A stretch of 64,000 nt of DNA, from contig CAJKWK010000003.1 of NCBI GenBank assembly GCA_905203555.1, forward strand, positions 40,460-104,459, written 5' to 3'. Made by a program: the position numbers and the translations under genes. Source of the DNA: an uncultured Lachnospiraceae bacterium (lineage in GTDB: Bacteria > Bacillota > Clostridia > Lachnospirales > Lachnospiraceae). The notes under the pieces are model-generated. The model was not told where the DNA came from. It saw only the letters and a list, made by a program, of their open reading frames with translations, and ran no database searches. Shown piece by piece: positions 44,104 through 54,071 of the stretch; within the stretch, counting starts at the first letter, position 1, and the number at the start of each line of letters is the position of its first letter.

Positions 44104-45690
44104 TTAATAATGGACGATCGCCGGTGTTCCCATTGGCAGCATATTATACAATGCTCCCGCCATATCATACGGCATATTAATACATCCATGTGAGCCGACA
44201 CCCGGAATTTGATTCAGTGTGCCGCCAAAAGCCGATTGCCATGTAGCATCATGAAATCCGATACCGGACCAGGTAATACGCATCCAATATGAAACCGGGG
44301 TTTCGTATTCCGGTTTGCCGGTGCCGGGCACAATATCCCCGACTAACGTCTTATTTTGCTGCATTTCCTTTACAAACCATACTCCCTGAGTAGTTTCCTT
44401 GGCAGGAATTGGCTCTCCTGTTACAACATCTGTCTCGAGGGCAACCGCTCCGTCAACAATAAACCACATATGCTGCGCAGACAGATCCACTTCCAGATAG
44501 GTAGTCCCCCAATCCTGCGGTCCATGAGACGCCGCTGTTCCGCCATCATAATATGCCGGCTCCTTTGTAACGACTTCGCCGTTTTTAATGCTGGCTACCA
44601 AGGCAGCAAACTCTGTATCTTCATCGATTGACCATCCATAGTCTCCACCGCTTACTTCTGCAGTTTTTCCCCAAGGGCTGGTAATTGTTCTTGTACCACC
44701 CATCGTATCGTATTTCTCGCCAAAGGCAGATAACCATTCCTTAACAGCAGTTTCATTGAAGATCACCTGCATTTTATCATCTACTGTCAGCCATGTGGAA
44801 ATCAATTCCTTATCTACAATTACATTTTCATCCATAGTGTAGGTAATACTTGCTTTTAAATATTGATTCATTGCTGTACATGCTGCTTCTACTTCCTTTG
44901 AATCAGAAGTATACTTGGGAAGTGCATAGCATTTTTCCTTTTCCATATAAAGCTCCGGCTGAAAAGCTGCAATCGCTTCATGAATCTTCTTTTGTAAAAC
45001 TTCCATATCCACTGCTGTTCCCAACTGTTCCGGTTCTACAACAAACTTCTCCCCATCGTACTTCGGATATGCATTCACTGCCGGAATCTGCTCTGCTGTT
45101 ACTGATTGAAGTTCAGCAATCTTCTGATTCAATGCCTTCTCATCATATGTAACATCTACTACCACTTGTGTAGAACTTTCCGCAAAAAATGCCATAGGCC
45201 ATAAAAATGCATTTTGTTTTTTCAATGCATCCTCTATATCATTATTTTTCTTATATTCCAAAGATATGTCCGATCCCAAAATGGTATCTTTCTTGTTGTC
45301 TTTCTCATAAACAGTCAGTTCATATCCCTGCACTTCTTTTTTCATAAAAGATTCCACATCAGCTGCTGTTTTTCCAGAAAAAGAATGTCCGTTAATCTCT
45401 GTATTGATATAAAAATGACTCATAAAGAAAATCGAGATACCTATATAAACAGCCGCAATCACACCTACGATACTGCCAATAATAATACCAATCTTTTTTC
45501 GATTTCTCTTTTTCGGAACAAGCTCTTCATCTTCTATTTCATCATATTCTTCTATCTCATATTCACCTTCATCTTCTGATGCATCATCCAGTTCTTCATC
45601 GTCCTCATCCAGCCAGTAATCCTCATCAAGAAAAAGGACTTCGTCTTCTATGTTCTGCTTATCCTTCTGCTTTTTATTTTTTTTGCTCAT
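44104..45690 (-). CDS. membrane-anchored L,D-transpeptidase (YkuD) with peptidoglycan-binding-like domains
   Basis: A 528-residue protein. It has an acidic cytoplasmic N-terminus (1-65), one membrane helix (about 68-92), two regions of the putative peptidoglycan-binding type (about 100-360), and a YkuD catalytic domain (about 400-528). The catalytic motif is present: His480, then SHGC with Cys503. It would form 3-3 crosslinks in peptidoglycan outside the membrane, or attach proteins. Its own promoter faces aroC. tgt follows closely. Confidence 0.92.
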   Translation of the reverse strand: MSKKNKKQKDKQNIEDEVLFLDEDYWLDEDDEELDDASEDEGEYEIEEYDEIEDEELVPKKRNRKKIGIIIGSIVGVIAAVYIGISIFFMSHFYINTEINGHSFSGKTAADVESFMKKEVQGYELTVYEKDNKKDTILGSDISLEYKKNNDIEDALKKQNAFLWPMAFFAESSTQVVVDVTYDEKALNQKIAELQSVTAEQIPAVNAYPKYDGEKFVVEPEQLGTAVDMEVLQKKIHEAIAAFQPELYMEKEKCYALPKYTSDSKEVEAACTAMNQYLKASITYTMDENVIVDKELISTWLTVDDKMQVIFNETAVKEWLSAFGEKYDTMGGTRTITSPWGKTAEVSGGDYGWSIDEDTEFAALVASIKNGEVVTKEPAYYDGGTAASHGPQDWGTTYLEVDLSAQHMWFIVDGAVALETDVVTGEPIPAKETTQGVWFVKEMQQNKTLVGDIVPGTGKPEYETPVSYWMRITWSGIGFHDATWQSAFGGTLNQIPGVGSHGCINMPYDMAGALYNMLPMGTPAIVHY

Positions 45691-45730
45691 ATAGTATTAC
45701 TCCCTTTATTTTACTCAATATCTAGCCATT

Positions 45731-45759
45731 ATTATATTATGTATCTTAGAAATTGTACA
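45731..45759 (-). promoter_or_regulatory. promoter of the L,D-transpeptidase gene
   Basis: Minus strand: TGTACA, 17-bp spacer, TATAAT. The -35 box is weak. Confidence 0.5.
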
Positions 45760-45825
45760 GTAAATTTCTCGGATTTAAATGAAAATTAAGGATTCCCTGA
45801 TAAAACAATTTTTTTCATGTTCAAG

Positions 45826-45854
45826 TTGCAATATAAAAGCGTATGAGATATACT
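45826..45854 (+). promoter_or_regulatory. sigma-A promoter of aroC
   Basis: TTGCAA, 17-bp spacer, TATACT. It covers the longer upstream frame, which supports the internal ATG at 45891 as the real aroC start. Confidence 0.7.
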
Positions 45855-45890
45855 TTTTCTATCTATTTTTTACAGAAAGAAGGAAAAACT

Positions 45891-46991
45891 ATGAGTGGTT
45901 CATCATTTGGAAAACTATTCCGCATTACAACCTGGGGAGAATCTCATGGTGCAGCCATTGGTGTTGTCATCGATGGATGCCCTGCCGGACTTGCTCTTAC
46001 AGCAGACGATATTCAAGTATTTTTAGACCGCCGGAAACCCGGCCAAAGCAAATATGCAACAAAACGCCAGGAAGGAGATACCGTAGAAATACTGTCCGGA
46101 ATCTTTGAAGGACGAACTACAGGTACACCAATTTCACTTTTAATACGAAATCAGGATCAGCGTTCTCATGATTATGGTAATATCGCTTCTGTTTATCGTC
46201 CGGGACATGCCGACTATACATACGATGCAAAATATGGTTTCCGCGATTATCATTACGGCGGTCCATCTTCCGTTCGAGAAACAATCGGCCGCACTGCAGC
46301 CGGAGCAGTTGCTGCTCTGATTTTAAAAGAACTCGGTATCACATTAACCGCATATTCAAAAGGAATTGGACCGGTTGTATTAGATACATCCGAATATCAT
46401 TATGATGAAATCATGCAGAACCCTTTATACATGCCGAATAATTCACGCGCTCAGGAGGCCTCTGCTTATTTGGACCGCATGATGCAGAATCTGGATTCCT
46501 CCGGTGGAATCATAGAATGCGTTGTAAACGGCATGCCTGCCGGAATCGGAGAACCTGTCTTTGAAAAACTGGACGCTGTACTTTCTCAGGCAATCACCTC
46601 CATCGGCGCCGTTAAAGCAATTGAATTCGGTGATGGCTACCAGGTTTCTGCTTCCAACGGCAGCAAAAATAATGACGCATTTTATATCCACGAAGATGGA
46701 AGTGTCCAAAAAGAAACCAACCATGCAGGGGGAATTTTAGGCGGTATGAGTGACGGTTCCAGTATTGTACTTCGTGCCTATATCAAACCAACACCATCCA
46801 TTGCCCAGCCGCAGAATACGATTACTACAACCGGTGAAAATACAGAAATTATCATCAAAGGCCGACATGATCCTATTATCGTTCCACGTGCTGTTGTTGT
46901 AGTAGAATCTATGACTGCAATCACGCTGGTGGATCTTCTTCTGCAGAATATGAGCTGCAAACTGGATTCTGTCAAGGATTTCTATCAGTAG
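45891..46991 (+). CDS. aroC: chorismate synthase
   Basis: 366 residues from the ATG after AAGGA. Conserved segments are WGESHGAAIGVVIDGCPAG in two parts near 13-32, the flavin/phosphate site GHADYTYDAKYG (near 105), and RPTPS-like KPTPSIAQPQ. It makes chorismate with reduced FMN. A promoter upstream and a shared terminator downstream make it a single-gene unit; other aro genes are absent here. Confidence 0.96.
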   Translation: MSGSSFGKLFRITTWGESHGAAIGVVIDGCPAGLALTADDIQVFLDRRKPGQSKYATKRQEGDTVEILSGIFEGRTTGTPISLLIRNQDQRSHDYGNIASVYRPGHADYTYDAKYGFRDYHYGGPSSVRETIGRTAAGAVAALILKELGITLTAYSKGIGPVVLDTSEYHYDEIMQNPLYMPNNSRAQEASAYLDRMMQNLDSSGGIIECVVNGMPAGIGEPVFEKLDAVLSQAITSIGAVKAIEFGDGYQVSASNGSKNNDAFYIHEDGSVQKETNHAGGILGGMSDGSSIVLRAYIKPTPSIAQPQNTITTTGENTEIIIKGRHDPIIVPRAVVVVESMTAITLVDLLLQNMSCKLDSVKDFYQ

Positions 46992-47015
46992 CCACACCAA
47001 ATGGGACTATCCTGC

Positions 47016-47076
47016 AAAAAAGAGAACACTGTCCAACACTTGATAAGCTCCTTATTGGACAATGCTCTCTTTTTTC
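47016..47076. terminator. bidirectional terminator between aroC and potD
   Basis: A long hairpin (AAAAAAGAG..TGTCCAA against TTGGACA..CTCTCTTTTTT) between convergent genes. Confidence 0.88.
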
Positions 47077-47082
47077 TTACTT

Positions 47083-48141
47083 TTATTCTGCTTTCAACTG
47101 TTTCCACAATTCATTTTCTAAAGCCAGAATCTCAGGAGACTGCTGCACACATACTTCACAATTCTCAGTTATCTCATCTGCCGGAACCAATGTTTCATCT
47201 TTACGCTCCTCTTCAGACAAGGATTCAATAACAGCCTCATTCGGGGTAGAATAATATATATATTCAAAATTCATCTGAGCTACATCTTCTCTGCAGAGAA
47301 AATCCAAAAACTGCATTGCCATATCGAGATTTTTACAGTTTTTTGTCACTCCCCATGAATCCTGCCATACCTGTGAACCTTCTTTTGGAACAACATACTC
47401 CAGATTTCCATTATATTCTCTTCCCAAATATGCTTCTCCGGAATACACCAGCGCCATCGCAGCATTGCCTGCAACTACTTCATCACGAGCTTCATCCACC
47501 AGATATGCCTGTACATCCGGTTTCTGTTTCGTCAGAAGGTCATACGCCTGACGGATTTCATTTTCATCGTTGGTATTCACTGAATATCCCAATGCCTTCA
47601 ACGCTACAGATAATGTATCGCGCATACTGTTCTGCATAATCACTTCTCCGGCATATTCCCCATCAAACAATACATCCCAACTATCAACCGGTCCTTTCAC
47701 CTTAGTCTTATCATAGAGGATTCCTACAGTTCCCCAAAAATATGGAACCGTATACTTATTCTCCGGGTCAAAAGCTTTTGAAAAATCCCAATATTTTTCT
47801 CCAATATTTCCCGCATTCTCCATAGATTCAATATCAATTTCCTGAAGTTCTCCTTCTTGGATTAACTTTTCAATCATATAATCCGTAGAGCAAAGCAAAT
47901 CATACTCAATGGCTCCTGATTTGTACTTCGTGTACATTTCTTCCGGTGTCAATGCTTCTTCGTACTTCACTTCAATCCCTGTTTCATCATAGAACATATC
48001 CAACACCGCCGGATCCATATATTCTCCATAATTAAACACCGTAAGCGTTCCTTTTTTTTCCTTTGAACCACCGCATCCTGTTGCAAGCAGTCCTACTCCC
48101 AGTGCCAGCGCCATAACTGCACATAAAACTCTTTTTTTCAT
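47083..48141 (-). CDS. potD: spermidine/putrescine-binding lipoprotein
   Basis: 352 residues from the ATG after GGAGAGGG; a TTG two codons upstream overlaps the potC stop. The signal peptide ends in the lipobox LLATGC, giving a lipid-anchored Cys near residue 23. The rest is a type-D periplasmic-binding fold with FNYGEYMDPAVL and EEALTPEEMY. It presents polyamines to PotBC outside the membrane. Last gene of the potABCD operon. Confidence 0.93.
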   Translation of the reverse strand: MKKRVLCAVMALALGVGLLATGCGGSKEKKGTLTVFNYGEYMDPAVLDMFYDETGIEVKYEEALTPEEMYTKYKSGAIEYDLLCSTDYMIEKLIQEGELQEIDIESMENAGNIGEKYWDFSKAFDPENKYTVPYFWGTVGILYDKTKVKGPVDSWDVLFDGEYAGEVIMQNSMRDTLSVALKALGYSVNTNDENEIRQAYDLLTKQKPDVQAYLVDEARDEVVAGNAAMALVYSGEAYLGREYNGNLEYVVPKEGSQVWQDSWGVTKNCKNLDMAMQFLDFLCREDVAQMNFEYIYYSTPNEAVIESLSEEERKDETLVPADEITENCEVCVQQSPEILALENELWKQLKAE

Positions 48142-48143
48142 AA

Positions 48144-48941
48144 TCAAGCCCTCTCCTTTACTGTTTTGCTCTTTCTCTGAGGAAGATAATTCGCTGCAAG
48201 TAACAAAACAAAAACAAATGCAAAAATAATCGTTGACAATGCATACATTTCCGGTTTGATACCCTTTCGTATTTCGCCATAGATCATCGTAGACAATGTG
48301 TTTACTCCCGGACCCTTTGTAAAATAAGTAATCACAAAATCATCCATCGACATCGTAAATGCCATAAAAAATCCGGACACGATTCCCCCTGTCAACTGAG
48401 GAAGAATTACTTTAAAAAATCCGTAAACTGCATTTGCTCCCAAATCTCTCGCCGCCTCATACACACTCAGATTCATCTGCTGGATTTTCGGCATAACACT
48501 TAAAATCACGTAAGGAATATTAAATGTAATATGTGCCAGCAGCACACTTCCAAATCCAAGTGGAATAAAACGTACAAACCAAAGCATCAGCGCAATTCCC
48601 GTAACGATGTCTGCATTCACCATTGGAATATTGGTAAACACCATTGCAATCTGATAGTTTTTTTGACGCATTGCATGAATCCCAAGCGCTCCGATCACGC
48701 CGATCAAGGTAGCAATCAGTGCCGAAACAGTTGCCAGCACCAATGTTGTTGTCAGCGCTTCTGATATCTGACGATTCGAGAACAACCGCACATACCAGTT
48801 TAATGTAAAACCGCCCCATTTCACACGTGACCGAGAATTATTAAAAGAAAGTACGATCAACACCATAATCGGAGCATATAAGAATAATATAATCAATCCG
48901 AGATAAAACCGACTGACCCAGTCCTTTATTCTTTCTACCAT
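48144..48941 (-). CDS. potC: polyamine ABC transporter permease
   Basis: 265 residues with six membrane helices and the EAA loop (YEAARDLGANAVYGFFKVILPQL split near 165-187). It overlaps potB by seven bases. It forms the pore with PotB. Confidence 0.95.
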   Translation of the reverse strand: MVERIKDWVSRFYLGLIILFLYAPIMVLIVLSFNNSRSRVKWGGFTLNWYVRLFSNRQISEALTTTLVLATVSALIATLIGVIGALGIHAMRQKNYQIAMVFTNIPMVNADIVTGIALMLWFVRFIPLGFGSVLLAHITFNIPYVILSVMPKIQQMNLSVYEAARDLGANAVYGFFKVILPQLTGGIVSGFFMAFTMSMDDFVITYFTKGPGVNTLSTMIYGEIRKGIKPEMYALSTIIFAFVFVLLLAANYLPQRKSKTVKERA

Positions 48942-49771
48942 ATCGCGGACCCCTTCCCTTCTGCATCATGTTTCATTGTAAACGCCATACTGATTAAAAC
49001 GAATATCATCAGTGACACTGACAAACCTGAACCCAGATGCCAATTCATACTCTTTGTAAATTCCTGTTCAATAATATTTCCAACCAACTGCAGTTTTCCT
49101 CCGCCTAAAATATCAGATACGACAAATGACGTCATAGACGGAACAAATACCATGACAATTCCACTCAGCAGTCCCGGAACAGATAACGGAAAAATAATTT
49201 TTCTAAAAATAGTCAGACTTCCAGCCCCCAAATCTTTTGCCGCTTCAATAATATCTTCATCAATTTCCGCTATTGCATTGAAAATCGGCAGCACCATATA
49301 GGGCAGATAATCATATACCATTCCAATCATAATTGCCGTTCCGGAATTTGCAATCGCTAAAGGCTCCAGGCCAATCTTTTGCAACAGAAAATTCAAAATT
49401 CCATTATTCGACAAGATCATCTGCCATGCCAGAATACGCAATATGAAGTTCATCCACATGGGCAGAATCAAAATAAATAATGCAAATCCCTGTTTTCCCA
49501 GATTCAACCGCCTCATTGCCATAACCAAAGGATAAGACAAAAGAATACAGATGAACGTACTTCCGATTGCTATCTGAAGAGAAAATATCAACGCTTTTAA
49601 ATGAACCGGATCTAAAATTGCAGTAATCTGCGATACAGTAAACGCGCCGCTTTCATCTGTAAAAGCATATCGAAAAATCATAATCATCGGTATCACAGTA
49701 AAACCTATGATCCAGACTATATACGGAGAAGCTAACCAGCTTCTTTTATTGATACTTTTTACTCTATTCAT
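48935..49771 (-). CDS. potB: polyamine ABC transporter permease
   Basis: 278 residues, six membrane helices, and the EAA loop EAAKDLGAGSLTIFRKIIFP near 193. It overlaps potA by eight bases and potC by seven, indicating tight coupling. Confidence 0.95.
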   Translation of the reverse strand: MNRVKSINKRSWLASPYIVWIIGFTVIPMIMIFRYAFTDESGAFTVSQITAILDPVHLKALIFSLQIAIGSTFICILLSYPLVMAMRRLNLGKQGFALFILILPMWMNFILRILAWQMILSNNGILNFLLQKIGLEPLAIANSGTAIMIGMVYDYLPYMVLPIFNAIAEIDEDIIEAAKDLGAGSLTIFRKIIFPLSVPGLLSGIVMVFVPSMTSFVVSDILGGGKLQLVGNIIEQEFTKSMNWHLGSGLSVSLMIFVLISMAFTMKHDAEGKGSAIW

Positions 49772-50837
49772 TCTCTTTTACGACCTCCGCGTCTTTGGAA
49801 TGAGGTTTATGCATAATCTGAATATTATCCGGTAAAATCGTCAATCCAACCATACTTCCGATCTGCGCCGGATTTACACTCTGTACACTCCACTCATACT
49901 GATCTACACGAACTTTAATCTCATAATAAGCACCCTTAAAAATGATGGAAACAACCATACCTTTCAGATACCCTGCCTCTTCTTCTACGATCAGCAGATC
50001 CTCCGGACGAATCACTACGTCTACCAGTTCATTTTTCGCAAATCCCGTATCAACACATGGAATCATTACATTTTGAATCTGTACCAGACGGTCTTCTTTC
50101 ATAATTCCATCGATAATATTACTGTCTCCGATAAAATCTGCAACAAATGCATTCTGAGGTTCATCATAAATGCTCTTAGAGGTACCCATCTGCTGAATGA
50201 TTCCCTGATTCATTACAATGATTCTATCTGACATCGTCAAAGCCTCTTCCTGATCATGTGTAACATAGACGAATGTAATTCCTACTTCTTGTTTGATTTT
50301 GATCAATTCCCGCTGCATCTCATGACGAAGTTTCAAGTCCAGCGCACCAAGAGGCTCATCCAACAACAGAATTTTAGGTTCGTTAACAATTGCTCGTGCA
50401 ATCGCCACACGCTGTTGCTGACCTCCGCTCAAAACGGTAGGTGACTGATTGCCGTATCCCTCCATATTCACCAATTTCAGTGCATATGCAATCTTATCCT
50501 TGATATACTGCTGACTTTTCTTTTTTAATTTCAGACCGAATGCAATATTTTCTGCAACTGTCATATGAGGAAACAAGGAATACTTCTGAAAAACAGTATT
50601 CACATTCCTTTTATCCGGAGTCAGATTGGTAATATCTTTTCCTTCAAATAACACTCTGCCTTCATCAGGTTTAACAAAACCTCCGATAATCCGAAGTGTA
50701 GTCGATTTTCCGCAGCCTGACGGCCCTAAAAGCGTAATGAACTCATTCCGCTGAATTTCCAGATTTAAATTATCAATTACCTGTTCTCCATCAAAAGACT
50801 TACTGATGGAATCCAATTCCAAAATCACATCTGCCAT
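49764..50837 (-). CDS. potA: polyamine ABC transporter ATP-binding protein
   Basis: 357 residues from the ATG after AAGGAGG. It has Walker A GPSGCGKST (38-46), signature LSGGQQQRVAIARA (near 135), Walker B LLLDEPLGALD, and a C-terminal TOBE regulatory domain (about 270-345). It drives PotBC. The gene starts 11 bases after the XRE-cupin regulator gene. Confidence 0.96.
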   Translation of the reverse strand: MADVILELDSISKSFDGEQVIDNLNLEIQRNEFITLLGPSGCGKSTTLRIIGGFVKPDEGRVLFEGKDITNLTPDKRNVNTVFQKYSLFPHMTVAENIAFGLKLKKKSQQYIKDKIAYALKLVNMEGYGNQSPTVLSGGQQQRVAIARAIVNEPKILLLDEPLGALDLKLRHEMQRELIKIKQEVGITFVYVTHDQEEALTMSDRIIVMNQGIIQQMGTSKSIYDEPQNAFVADFIGDSNIIDGIMKEDRLVQIQNVMIPCVDTGFAKNELVDVVIRPEDLLIVEEEAGYLKGMVVSIIFKGAYYEIKVRVDQYEWSVQSVNPAQIGSMVGLTILPDNIQIMHKPHSKDAEVVKENE

Positions 50838-50848
50838 GTTCTTCCTCC

Positions 50849-51397
50849 TTAAAAGCTTGGTGGGGTGCTGATCCATAAAATCGTAGACACCCTTTTACAA
50901 GCTGAACTTATCTTATGTTTTCGATCTGCCGGAAAGATAAAGGAATCGCCTTTCTTTACCTTATACGTCTCTTCTCCATATTGTAAAATAATCTCGCCTT
51001 CCAGTACATAACCGTATTCTTCACCTTCATGAGGTTTATCTTCAGGCATCGACTTTCCCGGCTGAAGCCGCACTAGAATCGGTTCAAGACTTCTGCTTTG
51101 TGCACTTGCGATCAGCCATGTAATGCTGTTTTTATCCTCATCTTCTTTTTCAAAATAATCTTCTTTCCGGTAAACCACCTGTAAGTCGTCTTTCTCATGA
51201 AAAAACTCTGACAGATTCGTTCCCAGACACTCCACTATATCAAGCAGCGTGGATACCGATGGCGCTGTCAGTCCTCGCTCTAACTGAGAGATAAATCCCT
51301 TCGTCAATTCGGTTCTGTCCGCAAGTTCTTCCTGGGTAAGCCCATTCTGGTTCCGCAAGTCTCGAATCTTTGCTCCTATCTGCTCTTCAATAGTCAT
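50849..51397 (-). CDS. XRE-cupin transcriptional regulator of the pot operon
   Basis: 182 residues with an XRE HTH (about 7-62; EELADRTELTKGFISQLERG) and a cupin (about 110-180; PHEGEEYGYVLEGEI). It resembles the polyamine-linked PuuR class. It is the first gene of a five-gene operon with potABCD, so autoregulation by polyamine level is likely. Two near-identical 13-bp direct repeats lie at its promoter. Confidence 0.9.
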   Translation of the reverse strand: MTIEEQIGAKIRDLRNQNGLTQEELADRTELTKGFISQLERGLTAPSVSTLLDIVECLGTNLSEFFHEKDDLQVVYRKEDYFEKEDEDKNSITWLIASAQSRSLEPILVRLQPGKSMPEDKPHEGEEYGYVLEGEIILQYGEETYKVKKGDSFIFPADRKHKISSACKRVSTILWISTPPSF

Positions 51398-51425
51398 TTT
51401 ATCATCCTCTTATTCTACATACATT

Positions 51426-51475
51426 TACAATCACTAAATTTTTTGTTTACCAAAATTTATTATACATACACTAAA
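51426..51475. promoter_or_regulatory. two 13-bp direct repeats at the pot promoter (candidate operator)
   Basis: TACAATCACTAAA (51426-51438) and TACATACACTAAA (51463-51475) match at 11 of 13 positions and are 37 bp apart. The second overlaps the -10 box. Confidence 0.5.
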
Positions 51476-51486
51476 CTAAAAGTCAA
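51459..51486 (-). promoter_or_regulatory. sigma-A promoter of the regulator-potABCD operon
   Basis: Minus strand: TTGACT, 16-bp spacer, perfect TATAAT. Confidence 0.75.
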
Positions 51487-51519
51487 CTATTATTTCGCTT
51501 TTCATACAAAGAAAACACA

Positions 51520-51553
51520 GAAAAACAGTCCGGATGCAAAACATCCGGACTGT
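51520..51553 (-). terminator. terminator after the nucleoside kinase gene
   Basis: A perfect hairpin with ACAGTCCGGATG arms and a 5-base loop, followed by TTTTT on the minus strand. Confidence 0.9.
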
Positions 51554-51569
51554 CAGTCATTCTTTCTTC

Positions 51570-53240
51570 TTATACCTGGAAACAACCGCCTCCGATAAAC
51601 TCTCTCAACAAAGAATTCGTCGGAATAAATTCGCTTCCTATGCCCACAAAATAATCAAAAAACTTCAATAGTCTTTTTGCCTCTGTATATTCCGGCGCCT
51701 GTTTATCCACCCCAAAAAGCAAAGGCTCAACATACTGTTTTAAAACCGCCAGTTCATACAACAGCGATGAATTAAACATCACGTCAGCTTCCTCTTGGAA
51801 TGGGAAAATATTTTTCTCTTCCCCATCTCTCACCGACTTCCACATTGCAATTGTCTGTGTTGCGGACGTTCCGCGTGTGCGCGCATCTCTTACAATACGC
51901 CGGATCAAGCGTCCGTCCGTTGAAGGAATCCGATTATGTTCATCAATATTCAACTGTGTCAATGCACTAATATATATTTTAAATTTGTTAGAATCATCCA
52001 ACATCTCTGTCAATTTCGGGTTCAGACAATGAATTCCTTCAACCACTAAAATATCCTGACTTCCCAGTCTTTTAGGTTTTGTAGATTCCATTCTTTTCCC
52101 TGTCTTAAAATTAAAGATCGGCAAATATACCTCTTCTCCATTTAACAATGCTTTCATATCCTGATTAAACCGTACGGTATCAATCGCTTCCAAACATTCA
52201 AAATTATAATTTCCATTTTCATCTTTCGGAGTCTTTTCCCTGTCTACAAAATAATTGTCAACAGCGATCGGATGCGGTTTTAATCCATTCACCCGTAACT
52301 GGATCGAAAGCCGATGGGAAAAGGTTGTTTTACCTGAAGAAGACGGACCTGCAATCAAGACCATTTTCACATCCGGACGCTCTGCAATCTGTTTCGCAAT
52401 TTCTCCGATCTGCCGTTCCTGAAATGCTTCCTGTACCAGAACAGCCTCCTGCATATTATCTTTTGTGATCCGGTCATTCAAAGCCCCTACCGTTTCTATA
52501 TCTTGGATATCTCCCCATACAACAGACTCTTTTAATACTTGAAATAATTTTTCTCTTGGATGAAATTCCGGTACTGTTTCAGGTTCTTCCATGGTAGGCA
52601 TTTGCAGCACAAAACCTTCATCGTACAAATGAAGGGAAAAGTATTTTAAATATCCGGTATCAGGAACCATATACCCATAATAATAGTCCTCAAATTCATT
52701 GATCGTATAAATATTTACATTAGAAACGCGTCGATATCCGAACAATCGTTCTTTATCATACATGCCATGCTTGCGAAATAGATCAACCGCTTCACTGGTC
52801 CGTACGGATCGTTTCATAATCGGAATCTTTGCCTCACATAATTCCCGCATACGCATTGCGACCTTCTCCAAAAACGCTTCATTTAAAGTAACATTTCCTT
52901 CTACCGTGCAATAATATCCCTTACTTACCGAAAAATGAATTCTGACACGTTTCACTTGATCATGTCCGCCCACATCATGAACTGCTTTCACCAACAAGAA
53001 ACTCATGCTCCGGCGATATGTCTCATGTCCTGCCTGATCTGCAGTTGTTACAAACTCCAAACTGCAGTCTCTGTCTAAAAATCGGTTTAACTCTTGCAGA
53101 CGATTCCCATCCAGATTCACAAGTACAATTTCATGTTTATATTCTCCCTGGAAATCCTCTGCAATTTTCAGAAATGAGGTGCCCGATTCATACTGCCTGC
53201 TTTGATTCCCAATTTGTACAATACACATTTTTTTCTCCAT
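51570..53240 (-). CDS. uridine kinase-like nucleoside kinase with threonyl-tRNA synthetase-like N-terminal domains
   Basis: 556 residues from the ATG after AAGGAGG; an upstream ATG overlaps that site. The N-terminal part (about 1-240) resembles the TGS and second additional (editing-like) domains of threonyl-tRNA synthetase. The C-terminal part is a P-loop kinase with Walker A GPSSSGKTTF (near 298) and uridine-kinase motifs (DNYFVDREKTPKDENG). It probably phosphorylates uridine or cytidine. The fused form is common in Clostridia; the role of the N-terminal half is unknown. It follows the nif3-like gene closely. Confidence 0.88.
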   Translation of the reverse strand: MEKKMCIVQIGNQSRQYESGTSFLKIAEDFQGEYKHEIVLVNLDGNRLQELNRFLDRDCSLEFVTTADQAGHETYRRSMSFLLVKAVHDVGGHDQVKRVRIHFSVSKGYYCTVEGNVTLNEAFLEKVAMRMRELCEAKIPIMKRSVRTSEAVDLFRKHGMYDKERLFGYRRVSNVNIYTINEFEDYYYGYMVPDTGYLKYFSLHLYDEGFVLQMPTMEEPETVPEFHPREKLFQVLKESVVWGDIQDIETVGALNDRITKDNMQEAVLVQEAFQERQIGEIAKQIAERPDVKMVLIAGPSSSGKTTFSHRLSIQLRVNGLKPHPIAVDNYFVDREKTPKDENGNYNFECLEAIDTVRFNQDMKALLNGEEVYLPIFNFKTGKRMESTKPKRLGSQDILVVEGIHCLNPKLTEMLDDSNKFKIYISALTQLNIDEHNRIPSTDGRLIRRIVRDARTRGTSATQTIAMWKSVRDGEEKNIFPFQEEADVMFNSSLLYELAVLKQYVEPLLFGVDKQAPEYTEAKRLLKFFDYFVGIGSEFIPTNSLLREFIGGGCFQV

Positions 53241-53288
53241 GACCAATCCTCCTTGCATCCATCTTCTTATTTTCTTATATTGTGACGT

Positions 53289-54071
53289 TTAGATCACTTG
53301 AAACGGAAATTTAACTTCTGCAGTTTCTATGCAAAGATCCGGACAATACTTCTGCAAAAAAAGTTTCATATCTTCAATAAACATATATTCCGTCCCATAA
53401 TGTCCGGCATCAATCACACAAAGTCCTTGCTCCATTGCATCCAGACCGTCATGATGACCGATATCTCCTGTTATGAGTACATCTGCCTTCTTTTCCAAAG
53501 CCGGTTTCACTGCACTCTTTCCGGATCCGGGTGAAATTGCGAGTCTTTGAACTCTGCTGTTTAAATCTCCAAACACCTTCACATGTTGCAGACCCAGACT
53601 GTCTTTCACCACAGCACAACATTCCTGTAAAGTCATGCTTTCTTTCCTGTCCCCAATCCGTCCGATTCCTTCTGCATTTCCATTTATTTCTGCGGTTTCA
53701 TCCAATACTTCCGCATCTATAAGCTCAAACTTTTTTTCTGCAAGCGCCGCCATTCCGAGCACATCATAATTTGTATGCATGGCATAATACGAAACATCAT
53801 TCTGGATCAATTTTAAAATCCTTCTGCTCACAAAATCTTGATCTGTCACCGCCTTTAATGGCGTAAAAATCAAAGGATGATGTGTGATTAATAAATCGGC
53901 TTTTTTTTCAATTGCATCACAGATCACTTCCTCTGTCGCATCAAGCGCCAGATAAATACGATTTACTTCTTTCTCACTTCTGCCCGCCTGCAGCCCCACA
54001 TTATCAAGACTTAAAGCGGCGCTTTTCGGGTATACAGTTTCGATTAATTCTGTCACTTCTTTACACTGCAT
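53289..54071 (-). CDS. Nif3-like dinuclear metal-centre protein
   Basis: 260 residues with the family metal-binding motif LLITHHPLIF (near 59) and DIGHHDGLDAMEQG and GHYGTEYMF near the C-terminus. Members form toroidal hexamers; the cellular role is not settled. The gene overlaps trmK by 11 bases, as its B. subtilis homologues yqfN-yqfO neighbour each other. The central insert domain of longer members is absent. Confidence 0.92.
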   Translation of the reverse strand: MQCKEVTELIETVYPKSAALSLDNVGLQAGRSEKEVNRIYLALDATEEVICDAIEKKADLLITHHPLIFTPLKAVTDQDFVSRRILKLIQNDVSYYAMHTNYDVLGMAALAEKKFELIDAEVLDETAEINGNAEGIGRIGDRKESMTLQECCAVVKDSLGLQHVKVFGDLNSRVQRLAISPGSGKSAVKPALEKKADVLITGDIGHHDGLDAMEQGLCVIDAGHYGTEYMFIEDMKLFLQKYCPDLCIETAEVKFPFQVI

